Of a stretch of DNA of 64,000 nt, positions 27,501-35,699 are shown one piece after another; position 1 is the first letter of the stretch, and every line of letters starts with the position of its first letter. Under the pieces are notes generated by a model. It was not told where the DNA came from. It saw only the letters and a list, made by a program, of their open reading frames with translations, and did no database searches. Source of the DNA: Kordia jejudonensis (GTDB lineage: Bacteria > Bacteroidota > Bacteroidia > Flavobacteriales > Flavobacteriaceae); the NCBI RefSeq assembly GCF_001005315.1, contig NZ_LBMG01000003.1, forward strand, positions 1 to 64,000. The letters are read 5' to 3'. Made by a program: the position numbers and the translations under genes.

Positions 27501-29880
27501 AGCTTTAAGAAATTACATAGATGAAGTAAAGTCTGAAGTTGCAGCACTAGTATATTCAGATGGTGAGGGCTCTAGTTTCGAAGATAAATTTACTGAGTAT
27601 TGTATTGAGGTTCTTGAGTCCATAGGTAAGACTGATGGCGCTAGAGTTTTATCCTTCATTCATCCTAATTCAAAAGGGGGAATTGATTGGAAAATTAACG
27701 GTTATTGCTTGAAAGACTCTTACAAAGATGATGGTAATAAGAGTTATTTTGAAACCTTAGAACTGTTCATTACTTATTATAATCCTGATGATTATGATTA
27801 CAATATTCTTTCAACAGAATTTACTAAGACCTTAAATCAAATAAAGAGATTCCTAAACGGAGCTATTAAAAGGCATATAGACTATATAGATTCATCTAAT
27901 GATGAATTAGTCGAGCTTCTAAAAATTATAGGAAAGCAAAACCATCTTTTTGATAGAGTTAATATCTACTTATTAATGAATGGTAATTCAAATCAGAAAG
28001 TAGATAAAATAAAAATAAAAGGAATAGATGAAAGCTTAAGCATAAATCTTCATGTTTGGGACATAAATAGATTTTTTAGAATTAATGAGACGAATAGTAA
28101 TAGGGAGCCTATTGAAATTAATTTTGCTGATTTCTTAGATAACAATCAACAAGGAATTCAATGTTTAAAAGTCCCTACTATAGATGAATTATATGATTGT
28201 TACTTAGCTATTATTCCTGGTTATGTTTTAGCTAATTTGTATAAAGAGTTTTCTAATGAATTATTAGAAAGTAATGTAAGAGCTTTTCTTGGGCAAGCAG
28301 GTAGGTACAATAAAGGTATTAGAGATACTATTCGAGAAAAACCACAAATGTTCTTGCCATACAATAATGGTATAACTGCTACAGCTAATGAAGTCAAAAC
28401 AAAAGTCATAAACAACCAGTTATTCGTTACAAAATTAAATGATTTTCAAATTGTAAATGGAGGACAAACTACAGCTTCTTTGTATCACACCCAAAAAAAA
28501 TATAAAGATGCAGACTTAAGTAGTATTTCCGTTCAAATGAAGTTAACTGTTATTAAGGACATTGATAAGAAAAATATAGAAGTTCCTAATATTGCCAGAT
28601 ATGCTAATAGTCAAAATAAGGTTACAGAATTAGACTTATCATCTAACAACCCATATTTTGTAAAAATAGAAAGCTTATCTAGAAAGAAATATGTTGCTAA
28701 TCCAGAGAATAAAAACCAATCTATTCTGTGGTATTTTGAAAGAGTAAAAGGACAATACAGAGAAGCTATTAATAAGCTTACTCCAAGTATGCAAAAGAAG
28801 TTTAAAGAACAAAATCCAACAAAACAGAAGTTTGTAAAATCTGACATTGCCAAGTACATGAATCTTTGGGAGCAAAAGCCTTATATGGTATCAAGAGGTT
28901 CTCAGAAAAACTTTATTGATTTTACCAAAAGCATTAATGAGTTAGTTGAAAAAAACAAAATGCCAGGTGAGAATTTCTATAAAAAATTTATTGCCAATGC
29001 AATCATTTTCAAGACTGTTGATAAGCTCTTTGGAAGAAAGAATGTTGATGCTATAGGTGACACTAACTTAAAATCTTTTTCTGTAGCATATACTGTAGCT
29101 TACTACCATTTCTTAACTAATAATAGAACTGACTTGTGGAAAATCTACAATGAGCAAAGGCTTAAAGATTCTTTTATAGAGATGTTTAGAGAGCTACTTG
29201 TATTTGTGTATAACCATTTAACTAAAAATGCAGTAAATACGCTTATATCAGAATATGCAAAAAAAGAATTGTCTTGGAAAAGATTACAAGAAGAAAAGTA
29301 CAACCTTGACAAGAATGTTTTAGAGGAGTATTTAATTAGTCAAGAGGAGGCTAACATAAGAGCAAAGGAAAAAGAAGTTGATGAAAATGATACAGAAAAC
29401 AACCTTTTTGTAATAAGTGAAATCAAGAAACATGGTATACAGTTTTGGGATGGTCTAAAAAAGTACGTAGACAAAAACTCTGTTGATGGGTTAGATTTTT
29501 ATGAGCTATTTAATTTAGTGAAAAAGTTAAAAGAGAATAGAAACTTAAACTCTAAAGATTGCCATGTTGGTAAAAAAGGATTAGGATTCATAGTCAATAA
29601 CCCTGATAAAGTCGATGAAATTAAAAAGCTTTCAGACCTAAAGGAAAAAGAAGTAGTTGAGATAAAACCAATTTACGACAGACTAAAATTACTATCATCA
29701 GAAGAATGGAAAAAAATCATTGATTTAGGTGAGCAAACTAAGGTTTTTGAATATAAAGAACTATCCAATATTAAATACACTAGTTCAAAACTTTTAAAGA
29801 GGGAATCTATAAAAGAAAAAGCACTACTGAAATGTTTTGAATCTCTAAATAAAGTGAAAAAATTTGGGATCAAATATTAA
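27493..29880 (+). CDS. AIPR family protein
   Basis: 795 residues. The AIPR domain hallmark is seen at about 286-330: FLPYNNGITATANEV followed by FQIVNGGQTTASLYHT, and then IARYANSQNKVTELDLSSNN. The family is named for abortive infection phage resistance; members occur alone or in multi-gene defence operons. The N-terminal part (1-240) includes a restriction-nuclease-like region (EDKFTEYCIEVLE...GGIDWKINGY) that may be a degenerate PD-(D/E)XK domain; this is tentative. The C-terminal 250 residues are charged and helical. It is the last gene of the operon and converges with the DUF3871 gene. Confidence 0.88.
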   Translation: MNRALRNYIDEVKSEVAALVYSDGEGSSFEDKFTEYCIEVLESIGKTDGARVLSFIHPNSKGGIDWKINGYCLKDSYKDDGNKSYFETLELFITYYNPDDYDYNILSTEFTKTLNQIKRFLNGAIKRHIDYIDSSNDELVELLKIIGKQNHLFDRVNIYLLMNGNSNQKVDKIKIKGIDESLSINLHVWDINRFFRINETNSNREPIEINFADFLDNNQQGIQCLKVPTIDELYDCYLAIIPGYVLANLYKEFSNELLESNVRAFLGQAGRYNKGIRDTIREKPQMFLPYNNGITATANEVKTKVINNQLFVTKLNDFQIVNGGQTTASLYHTQKKYKDADLSSISVQMKLTVIKDIDKKNIEVPNIARYANSQNKVTELDLSSNNPYFVKIESLSRKKYVANPENKNQSILWYFERVKGQYREAINKLTPSMQKKFKEQNPTKQKFVKSDIAKYMNLWEQKPYMVSRGSQKNFIDFTKSINELVEKNKMPGENFYKKFIANAIIFKTVDKLFGRKNVDAIGDTNLKSFSVAYTVAYYHFLTNNRTDLWKIYNEQRLKDSFIEMFRELLVFVYNHLTKNAVNTLISEYAKKELSWKRLQEEKYNLDKNVLEEYLISQEEANIRAKEKEVDENDTENNLFVISEIKKHGIQFWDGLKKYVDKNSVDGLDFYELFNLVKKLKENRNLNSKDCHVGKKGLGFIVNNPDKVDEIKKLSDLKEKEVVEIKPIYDRLKLLSSEEWKKIIDLGEQTKVFEYKELSNIKYTSSKLLKRESIKEKALLKCFESLNKVKKFGIKY

Positions 29881-29913
29881 GCCCAACCTCTAATTAAAGA
29901 AGTTGAGCATTAA

Positions 29914-30933
29914 TCAACTCAAAAACCAACGGTAGTTAGAATTACCATTGAGAGTTTGTGCTAGACCTTTTGAAAATTCATAAGCATTGACGTTCCTTTC
30001 TGAAAAAGTATCAATATAGCTGCTCTTATTGGCTGATGTGAATAGATTGTATACATTCCAAAGATTAATATTTCCATCTTCATTTTTACAAAACCTTTCA
30101 TCTTGATAATAATCTTTAGCAATAGAACTAATCTGCCCATCATTTAAAAGCAATTGTGGAATCTGTAACTTTTCATTTTTTGGTAGATAGTTAAAAAGCT
30201 TTGCTCTTCCAATAAGTTGTGCGAACTGTGATTCAGTAATACTATATTCAGTTAGAGCTAACATTTCTTTTAAATGCTTTTCAGCATCATAATTGGTAAT
30301 TAAGTCCTGTACTTTTACTGCTAACTCATTTACACTACCTACACGTATTTCTGACTGCATACCATCTGTGTTTATACATAGATTGCAACATACCATATTT
30401 TGAAACCCTATAAATACTTGGAACTTCTCAACAGACTTCTTGGAATACAAATTCTCTCTATTATATGCTCGCACTCCACCAACCATCAAAGACAGCTTGT
30501 TTCCATTGATAGTTTCTGTGATACTAGGTACACGAATTATAAATGCCATTCTTTCGTAGTATTGTGTCTTTTCATGATCTAATAAGTCTTTAGCTGACTT
30601 GTGTATTGCACTAGGTGTTCTACCTTTAATTTGATGGCTTATTCTTATTTCTGGTGCATCTATGCTATGATGTGAAAACACCTTACTAACACAATTATAT
30701 GCTACCTCAACAAATTCTTGATGACTTATTGTGCGTTCATTATCCTTACTAAAGACTGGTATTATACAATCCTTTTGTAAATGAGAAAGACTAACATTTT
30801 TAGTATTAGCCTCTATAAATGGATTCTGTGAATACTCCGTTTTGACTAGTTGGATTGAGTTACTTTCAATTTGTGTCTTAGGAGTAATAGGAACTAATTC
30901 TAGGTTATGCATTGGTATGACTTGTCTGTCCAT
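29914..30933 (-). CDS. DUF3871 family protein
   Basis: 339 residues of the DUF3871 family, found mostly on Bacteroidota mobile elements; function unknown. Recognisable parts are the central SLMVGGVRAYNRENLYSKKSVEKFQVFIGFQNMVCCNLCI and a C-terminal NLWNVYNLFTSANKSSYIDTFSERNVNAYEF. The latter resembles DUF932-like proteins thought to be plasmid or phage encoded. The start is either here or at the ATG at 30912 (MHNLELV), which would cut the overlap with the upstream ATPase gene from 29 to 8 nt. Translationally coupled to that ATPase. Confidence 0.8.
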   Translation of the reverse strand: MDRQVIPMHNLELVPITPKTQIESNSIQLVKTEYSQNPFIEANTKNVSLSHLQKDCIIPVFSKDNERTISHQEFVEVAYNCVSKVFSHHSIDAPEIRISHQIKGRTPSAIHKSAKDLLDHEKTQYYERMAFIIRVPSITETINGNKLSLMVGGVRAYNRENLYSKKSVEKFQVFIGFQNMVCCNLCINTDGMQSEIRVGSVNELAVKVQDLITNYDAEKHLKEMLALTEYSITESQFAQLIGRAKLFNYLPKNEKLQIPQLLLNDGQISSIAKDYYQDERFCKNEDGNINLWNVYNLFTSANKSSYIDTFSERNVNAYEFSKGLAQTLNGNSNYRWFLS

Positions 30934-31774
30934 TTTGGCTAAAGTTTTGAGGATTTAATAATTGTTTTTTTGATTGAATAGTTTCTTTCTGAAGCTTAAA
31001 ATCTTCATCTAAATCTTTCATTGTATAATACTGATTGTAAAGCTGTCTTAAAGCTTCTATATCATTACAGTTCTTTATTTTCTCTCTAACCTCATCTAAA
31101 CTAGCACCAGAATTACACCATTCTAATATTTTCTTACCTGTAGAAGCATTAATTACAAATTCAGGTTTACCCATAAATAAGCCTGTACGATCTTTAGAAC
31201 TAGTAGCAAAGTGTTTAATATCTACATCAAATACAAGGGTAAATTCATAATCCGTTCCATCTCTAGAAATAGATTTAAGACCAACTTTTTCAGGAATGTA
31301 TTTTCCATCTTTTTGCTGTAAAACATAGTCTTGTTTAGTACGCATAGTGGCAATAATATGTGTTGGAGATTGAAGTATTTTGTTTAAAAATACTTTTTCA
31401 AGAGGTTTGATTTTTGCCCAATTTGTAAAGCTATTCCCTGCTAGTTTTGAATGGTAGTCTAATAGATATTCCCAACAGTGTGAAATACTATCTAAGATTA
31501 CAACTTCCATATTAGCTTTTTCACATACTTCTATTGCTTCTACATATTTTTTTGGTGTAAATGGTGGTTGTAATGATAATACATTATAATTACCTAAATG
31601 TGCATACAAATCTGCACTACCATTCTCAGTATCTATAATAGCAACTTTAGATAAGTCTCCATTAGTTAGTCCTTTTGCTAGAAGCAAACTAGAATATGTT
31701 TTACCACTTCCAGAACTGCCTTGTAATGCCAGTTTGATTTTAGCTTTCTTACGTTCAGATTGTCTTAATTTCAT
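30905..31774 (-). CDS. Sak4-like RecA-fold ATPase
   Basis: 289 residues. Walker A LQGSSGSGKTYSSLLLA (about 17-33), Walker B MEVVILDSISHCWEYL and a sensor-like HIIATMRTKQDYVLQ segment: the compact RecA-like NTPase of phage Sak4 single-strand annealing/recombination proteins. Such proteins help phages and mobile elements replicate or recombine DNA with a partner SSB. The C-terminal tail is helical. It lies between the DUF3987 gene and the DUF3871 gene, all minus strand; a hairpin at 31827-31854 precedes it. Confidence 0.8.
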   Translation of the reverse strand: MKLRQSERKKAKIKLALQGSSGSGKTYSSLLLAKGLTNGDLSKVAIIDTENGSADLYAHLGNYNVLSLQPPFTPKKYVEAIEVCEKANMEVVILDSISHCWEYLLDYHSKLAGNSFTNWAKIKPLEKVFLNKILQSPTHIIATMRTKQDYVLQQKDGKYIPEKVGLKSISRDGTDYEFTLVFDVDIKHFATSSKDRTGLFMGKPEFVINASTGKKILEWCNSGASLDEVREKIKNCNDIEALRQLYNQYYTMKDLDEDFKLQKETIQSKKQLLNPQNFSQNGQTSHTNA

Positions 31775-31826
31775 AATTTATATTTTTAAAGGTTAATATG
31801 TATTTTAATTGTGTTTAGATTAAACT

Positions 31827-31854
31827 AAAAAAGCAGGCATAATGCCTGCTTTTT
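31827..31854 (-). terminator. Strong palindromic hairpin between DUF3987 and ATPase genes
   Basis: GCAGGCAT-A-ATGCCTGC flanked by A- and T-runs, so it can terminate in both directions. On the minus strand a 10-codon ORF (31857 down to 31825, MKKQALCLLF) exactly spans it, which would allow coupling of translation to termination; that is speculative. Confidence 0.7.
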
Positions 31855-31894
31855 CATACTGCAACAATTGCAATTATTGCAAATTTTGTAATTC

Positions 31895-33226
31895 TTATAT
31901 GGGTAGTTTTTTATATTTCCCATGCTTTACTTTCTCTAGTATTCTTTCAACTTGCCATCTTTTCAATATTTCTGCAAAAGTTCTTTCAGGTATTTCAAGT
32001 TTTCTTCCAATTTCAACACCTTCACTTCTCTTAAAATCATCTGGGAGTTCTTTGTAAAGTTGTCTATCTTGTAGAGTTAATCTCTTTACTTCTTTTTCAT
32101 ATTTATCAAAAACAAACAAGCTATGATTTACTAAATATTTTATCAAACCTAATGCTGAATTTAAATCAATATCATTAGTATAAATCTCAACTGAATTATC
32201 TTCAATATTTGAAGAATTTCTTAGTACTGTAAAAATCATTATTATTCTAAAAACTATCAATCCCAATCTTTTAGTAACTGATACAAAAGCATCTTTATCC
32301 CCTAAAAAAGTATTGGTTATAGCACTCATTTCATCATTGAAGACTTTCCATTGAACAGAAGTCATTTTAACTTCTATTAGGTCTAATTTTAGAAGTCTCT
32401 CATATAATTGCTTAACATCATTTCCAGCTTGTTCGAAAAGTTGTTTCTTATTAGATGCATTTACTTTAGGGGAAACATCTTTCCACCCCTCAACTTCATC
32501 AAAATAATAAAATAAAAACCTACTAAAAAGTCCACTTTCCTTAGAGGAAATCAAAGGTTTTATTTGATTTGGTGTACCAGATAACACCATTGATAATTTT
32601 GGCTTATCTACTTCATAAAATCTATCGTTTCTACTAATACTACAAGTTTCGTGTTGAAATGCTTTTCTCATTAAATCTGAAAAATCCCCCCAATCTTGTT
32701 TTAACATGTTAGACAATGAATCTGCTTCACTCTCAAATATCAATGCACTATCTTCTGAATACTTCAAATGCATATAAAACTTGGAACTACTAACATTAGC
32801 AGGTATAATCTTTATAGCTAGTTTTGGTTGACTAACTAAATCATTTCCAGAACTATCTTGAAATTCCTTTAACTTCCTTTTATACTCTGCATATTTAGCA
32901 TCATGAATTGGTTTAATTAGTAATTTACTCCAATCCATTACTCCTTTCCCAGATGCTGGTGGTGCAATAATAAAAACGTACAAGTTTGGATTGTATTCCC
33001 TATCATCATATTGCCCATAAACATTAGGTAAACAAGCGCTTAAAACTCCTATTGAAGATAATAAGATAATATCTTTTTCCCTGTCTGAAAATTGATTAGA
33101 TAATCCGCTTAATGGCTCTGGTAAGTTGGTATATACTTCATTTGGTATATAGTTTTTTGAACTTACAGTCTCTGCAATAACTGATGAACCCTCAAAAATT
33201 GCTTTTAAATTTGTTTTGTTTTTCAT
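31895..33226 (-). CDS. DUF3987 domain protein (replication-type P-loop protein)
   Basis: 443 residues. A P-loop-like motif (FIIAPPASGKGVMDWSKLL, about 88-106) and the downstream IFESEADSLSNMLKQDWGDFSDLMRKAFQHE segment identify DUF3987. Homologues on mobile elements and phages resemble primase-helicase ATPase halves and often stand where a replication initiator would. Members are usually about 450-800 residues; this short form lacks an N-terminal primase domain. The C-terminal end has a likely winged helix (GVEIGRKLEIPERTFAEILKRWQVERILEK). Likely used for element replication after excision; this is inference. Confidence 0.8.
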   Translation of the reverse strand: MKNKTNLKAIFEGSSVIAETVSSKNYIPNEVYTNLPEPLSGLSNQFSDREKDIILLSSIGVLSACLPNVYGQYDDREYNPNLYVFIIAPPASGKGVMDWSKLLIKPIHDAKYAEYKRKLKEFQDSSGNDLVSQPKLAIKIIPANVSSSKFYMHLKYSEDSALIFESEADSLSNMLKQDWGDFSDLMRKAFQHETCSISRNDRFYEVDKPKLSMVLSGTPNQIKPLISSKESGLFSRFLFYYFDEVEGWKDVSPKVNASNKKQLFEQAGNDVKQLYERLLKLDLIEVKMTSVQWKVFNDEMSAITNTFLGDKDAFVSVTKRLGLIVFRIIMIFTVLRNSSNIEDNSVEIYTNDIDLNSALGLIKYLVNHSLFVFDKYEKEVKRLTLQDRQLYKELPDDFKRSEGVEIGRKLEIPERTFAEILKRWQVERILEKVKHGKYKKLPI

Positions 33227-33344
33227 TTTTTAAATGAATTAATTATATCACAGGATTATCCTGTAACTTTTACAAATTTCTTAAGAATTATGGGATAAGC
33301 TTAAAACAAAATTGAAGAAAAAAAAGGTGTAATTTGTTTTAGTA

Positions 33345-34160
33345 TTAAGTGTGAAAGTTTCTATCTCTAATAATATTATTTCTAATATGTTGGTAATCCA
33401 CTAAAGATAAAAGTGTTTTTATATCTGCTGTTATATCAATAGATTCAGCTTTAGTTTTATATGGAACAGAAAATATATGAAGAAATACACCTACAACCCT
33501 AAAACATTGATTTTCTGAGGTTAAATTCTCTTTCAAAAAACTAAAAAAAATCTTTATGAAATCATCTTTAAAACGTTCAGCATTCTTTTTTAAATCAAAT
33601 AGGTTTGTTCCATTCAGTATTTCTACTTTGCGAGTTTCAAAATTCTCTTTATTAATATTAAACCCTTTAAAAATAGCTTCATATACATCATCAATAACAA
33701 AGGGGTTTTGTAGTGATTCATTGCCAAGTTTATTTTTAAAGAGTATGCCGCTGTAGGGAGTTCTACTTTCACTGTGTAGATACTCTGAAAGAAAATTCAA
33801 AAGCTTTTCAAAATCTTTTTTGTAATTACTAAAGCCTATTCCTGCAAATCCTAATGATTCATTAAAATTATTTGAAAAGATTTCTTGTAATGCACAACCT
33901 AGTATTATGAAGTCTTCAACTTTATCCATCATGCATATATGAGTTACCAAAGATTCTAGAGTATCATTATTATACTTTGGTATTGAAAAACTTCTGTAGA
34001 TATTTACAAAAGGTTTAGAAAACTTATTTAATTCTTCATTAAGTGACATCTCTTTTACATCAAATGTAATGAGTTCAATATCTTCTGATATTGATTCATA
34101 AGTCTGGTTTTGCCCTTTAAACTTTCTCCAATTGTAAATCATTAACTGCAAATAATGCAT
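33345..34160 (-). CDS. Hypothetical element-encoded protein
   Basis: About 271 residues from the ATG giving MHYLQLMIYNW; a TTG start at 34178 (277 aa) and an ATG at 34142 (265 aa) are alternatives, and the sequence over these starts is a TTGCA-type repeat. The protein is soluble, mainly helical, rich in Asn, Lys and Phe. I do not recognise a domain. It lies just downstream of the integrase (about 40 nt) and upstream of the DUF3987 gene, where control or accessory proteins are usual. Confidence 0.6.
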   Translation of the reverse strand: MHYLQLMIYNWRKFKGQNQTYESISEDIELITFDVKEMSLNEELNKFSKPFVNIYRSFSIPKYNNDTLESLVTHICMMDKVEDFIILGCALQEIFSNNFNESLGFAGIGFSNYKKDFEKLLNFLSEYLHSESRTPYSGILFKNKLGNESLQNPFVIDDVYEAIFKGFNINKENFETRKVEILNGTNLFDLKKNAERFKDDFIKIFFSFLKENLTSENQCFRVVGVFLHIFSVPYKTKAESIDITADIKTLLSLVDYQHIRNNIIRDRNFHT

Positions 34161-34198
34161 AATTTGCAAATTCTGCAAATTGAACCTAAAAAAAATAA

Positions 34199-35407
34199 TT
34201 ATTTTAGTTTCTTTTTCAATGCTATAATATGCTCACTTACTTTCTTCTGTACCACTTTAGCATAATGCTTTTGAGTGATATCTAATTTAGAATGCCCTAA
34301 TAATTCAGAAACCACTTCCATTGGTACATCATTATATAGCAATACAGTAGTGGCAAATGTCTTTCTAGCAATATGATGAGTCAACCTTTTTTCAATACCT
34401 ACTATTTCTGCAATTTCCTTTAAGTATGAATTAAACTTTTGATTAGATATTACTGGCAGTAATTTATTTGAAGATATATTATTTTGACTAGTCAAAATAG
34501 CTAGAGCTTTTGGTAATAAAGGAACAGATACTTTAGCATTTGTTTTCTTCCTATGTATTTGAATCCATTTATTACCATCAAATCCATCAATTACATGTTC
34601 AGAACTTAAAGCTGACATTTCTGCATAAGCTAGTCCTGTATAACAGCAAAATATAAACATATCTCTTACCTGTTCTAATCTAGTTTGAGCAAAAGAATAT
34701 TCTTCTAGTTTAGCTAATTCATTACTATCTAAATAAATTATTTGGGTTTTAGGGTTTTTACATGTATACATAACAAAAGGATCTTTATCTAAATATCCTT
34801 CAGACAATCCAATTTTCACAATACGTTTAAATCTCTGAATTGCTTTATAAGTTGAGGATTGAGCCAGTTTCTTTTCAGTTTTAAGATAGAACTCGTATTC
34901 TTTAATAAAACTAATTTCAAGGTCTTTAAATTGAAAATCATTCTTCTTGTAATGAAATGAAATAAAGTCTTTTAAAAGAGTTTTAGCTTGCTTGTATTTC
35001 CACAATGTAGGCAATACATATTCCTTACCTATTAACTTTTCTACCTTATCATTGTGTGCTTGAAATACTTCTAAAATAGTCTTGTCTTTTTTTGTTGCTA
35101 TACCTTTAAGTTGAAGATAAATATCTTCTGCATCAAACTGTTCATTGTTAACTTGTAGAAACAAAAAAGCCTGATTAATTTGTTGTTTAATCAGACTTAA
35201 CTGTGTATTGAGATAATCATTGTTTTTATTGGGTGGACTAGCTTTTTGTAACTTACTTTTCCAATCTTTAGGATTAATAAAAAAACCTGTAGAAAACTGC
35301 TTTCTTTTACCTTTAAAAGTTAATCTACATTTAATAGGACACTTATTTTGCTTATTCTGTTTTGTCCTGTCAATTAAAAACAGAACACTTAATTTATTGT
35401 TATTCAT
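34199..35407 (-). CDS. Tyrosine-type site-specific integrase
   Basis: 402 residues. An N-terminal arm-binding Arm-DNA-bind_5-like domain (1-95), a SAM-like core-binding domain (about 100-200) and a C-terminal catalytic domain. The C-terminal box HIARKTFATTVLLYNDVPMEVVSELLGHSKLDITQKHYAKV carries H-x-x-R, the GH pair and the nucleophile Tyr. The usual first arginine in TGLR is Ala here (CCYTGLAYAEMSAL), as is known for many Bacteroidota integrases including IntDOT. It lies 165 bp from the tRNA target and is expected to integrate and excise the element at the 18-bp repeat. Confidence 0.93.
   Translation of the reverse strand: MNNNKLSVLFLIDRTKQNKQNKCPIKCRLTFKGKRKQFSTGFFINPKDWKSKLQKASPPNKNNDYLNTQLSLIKQQINQAFLFLQVNNEQFDAEDIYLQLKGIATKKDKTILEVFQAHNDKVEKLIGKEYVLPTLWKYKQAKTLLKDFISFHYKKNDFQFKDLEISFIKEYEFYLKTEKKLAQSSTYKAIQRFKRIVKIGLSEGYLDKDPFVMYTCKNPKTQIIYLDSNELAKLEEYSFAQTRLEQVRDMFIFCCYTGLAYAEMSALSSEHVIDGFDGNKWIQIHRKKTNAKVSVPLLPKALAILTSQNNISSNKLLPVISNQKFNSYLKEIAEIVGIEKRLTHHIARKTFATTVLLYNDVPMEVVSELLGHSKLDITQKHYAKVVQKKVSEHIIALKKKLK
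34491..34508. repeat. 18-bp perfect palindrome inside the integrase gene
   Basis: ATTTTGACTAGTCAAAAT, made of two inverted copies of ATTTTGACTAG, a word that also occurs in the left end of the element (19431-19441, and reverse at 19518-19528) and, nearly, at 30839-30849. Candidate binding site of an element-encoded protein. Confidence 0.5.
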
Positions 35408-35540
35408 AATGTTATGCTTTAAATTTTGGGGTACTTTTTTTGAGGAATGGTGTGCCGAATTGTATGCCTTTTTTTAATGAATTGTAGTGGATAAGTCTAG
35501 GAGAAGAAAAATACTAATAACTTGAATATGTGGTAAATAA

Positions 35541-35568
35541 TAAGAGTCAGACTTATGTCTGACTCTTA
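35541..35568 (-). terminator. Element-borne hairpin downstream of the tRNA
   Basis: A perfect 12-bp stem TAAGAGTCAGAC / GTCTGACTCTTA with loop TTAT, 4 nt from attR inside the element. It occupies the place where the chromosomal hairpin 19089-19120 stood before insertion, so it may replace the tRNA's terminator. There is no strong T-run. Confidence 0.55.
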
Positions 35569-35572
35569 AGTA

Positions 35573-35590
35573 GTGGTCCCACTTGGGCTC
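35573..35590. repeat. attR: 18-bp copy within the tRNA 3' end
   Basis: Identical to 19127-19144. It keeps the tRNA gene complete after insertion. Confidence 0.85.
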
Positions 35591-35647
35591 GAACCAAGGA
35601 CCCTCTGATTATGAGTCAGATGCTCTAACCAGCTGAGCTATGGGACC
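35574..35647 (-). tRNA. tRNA with CAT anticodon (Met or Ile2)
   Basis: 74 nt. Acceptor GGTCCCA pairs with TGGGACC plus discriminator A; D-arm AGCTCAGCTGGTTAGAGC; anticodon arm CTGACTCATAATCAG with anticodon CAT (35613-35611); T-arm TTGG-TTCGAGC-CCAA. CCA is not encoded. A CAT anticodon can be elongator Met or, after lysidine modification by TilS, an isoleucine tRNA reading ATA; the sequence alone does not settle it. It is the integration target of the element. Confidence 0.93.
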
Positions 35648-35699
35648 AATGCGGGTGCAATATTACTATTTTTTTTAATTCCGAAAAAATATAAGTGCA

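Larger units (their letters stand above)
19127..35590. mobile_element. tRNA-integrated genomic element, about 16.4 kb
   Basis: An identical 18-bp direct repeat (GTGGTCCCACTTGGGCTC) occurs at 19127-19144 and 35573-35590. The right copy is the 3' end of an intact tRNA gene; the left copy has no tRNA body. A tyrosine integrase lies next to the tRNA. Inside are mobile-element families (DUF3987, DUF3871, Sak4-like ATPase, RadC/JAB) on the minus strand and a five-gene defence-type operon on the plus strand. Core genes resume directly outside. No relaxase, type IV secretion, capsid or terminase gene is seen, so its route of transfer is unknown. Confidence 0.9.
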
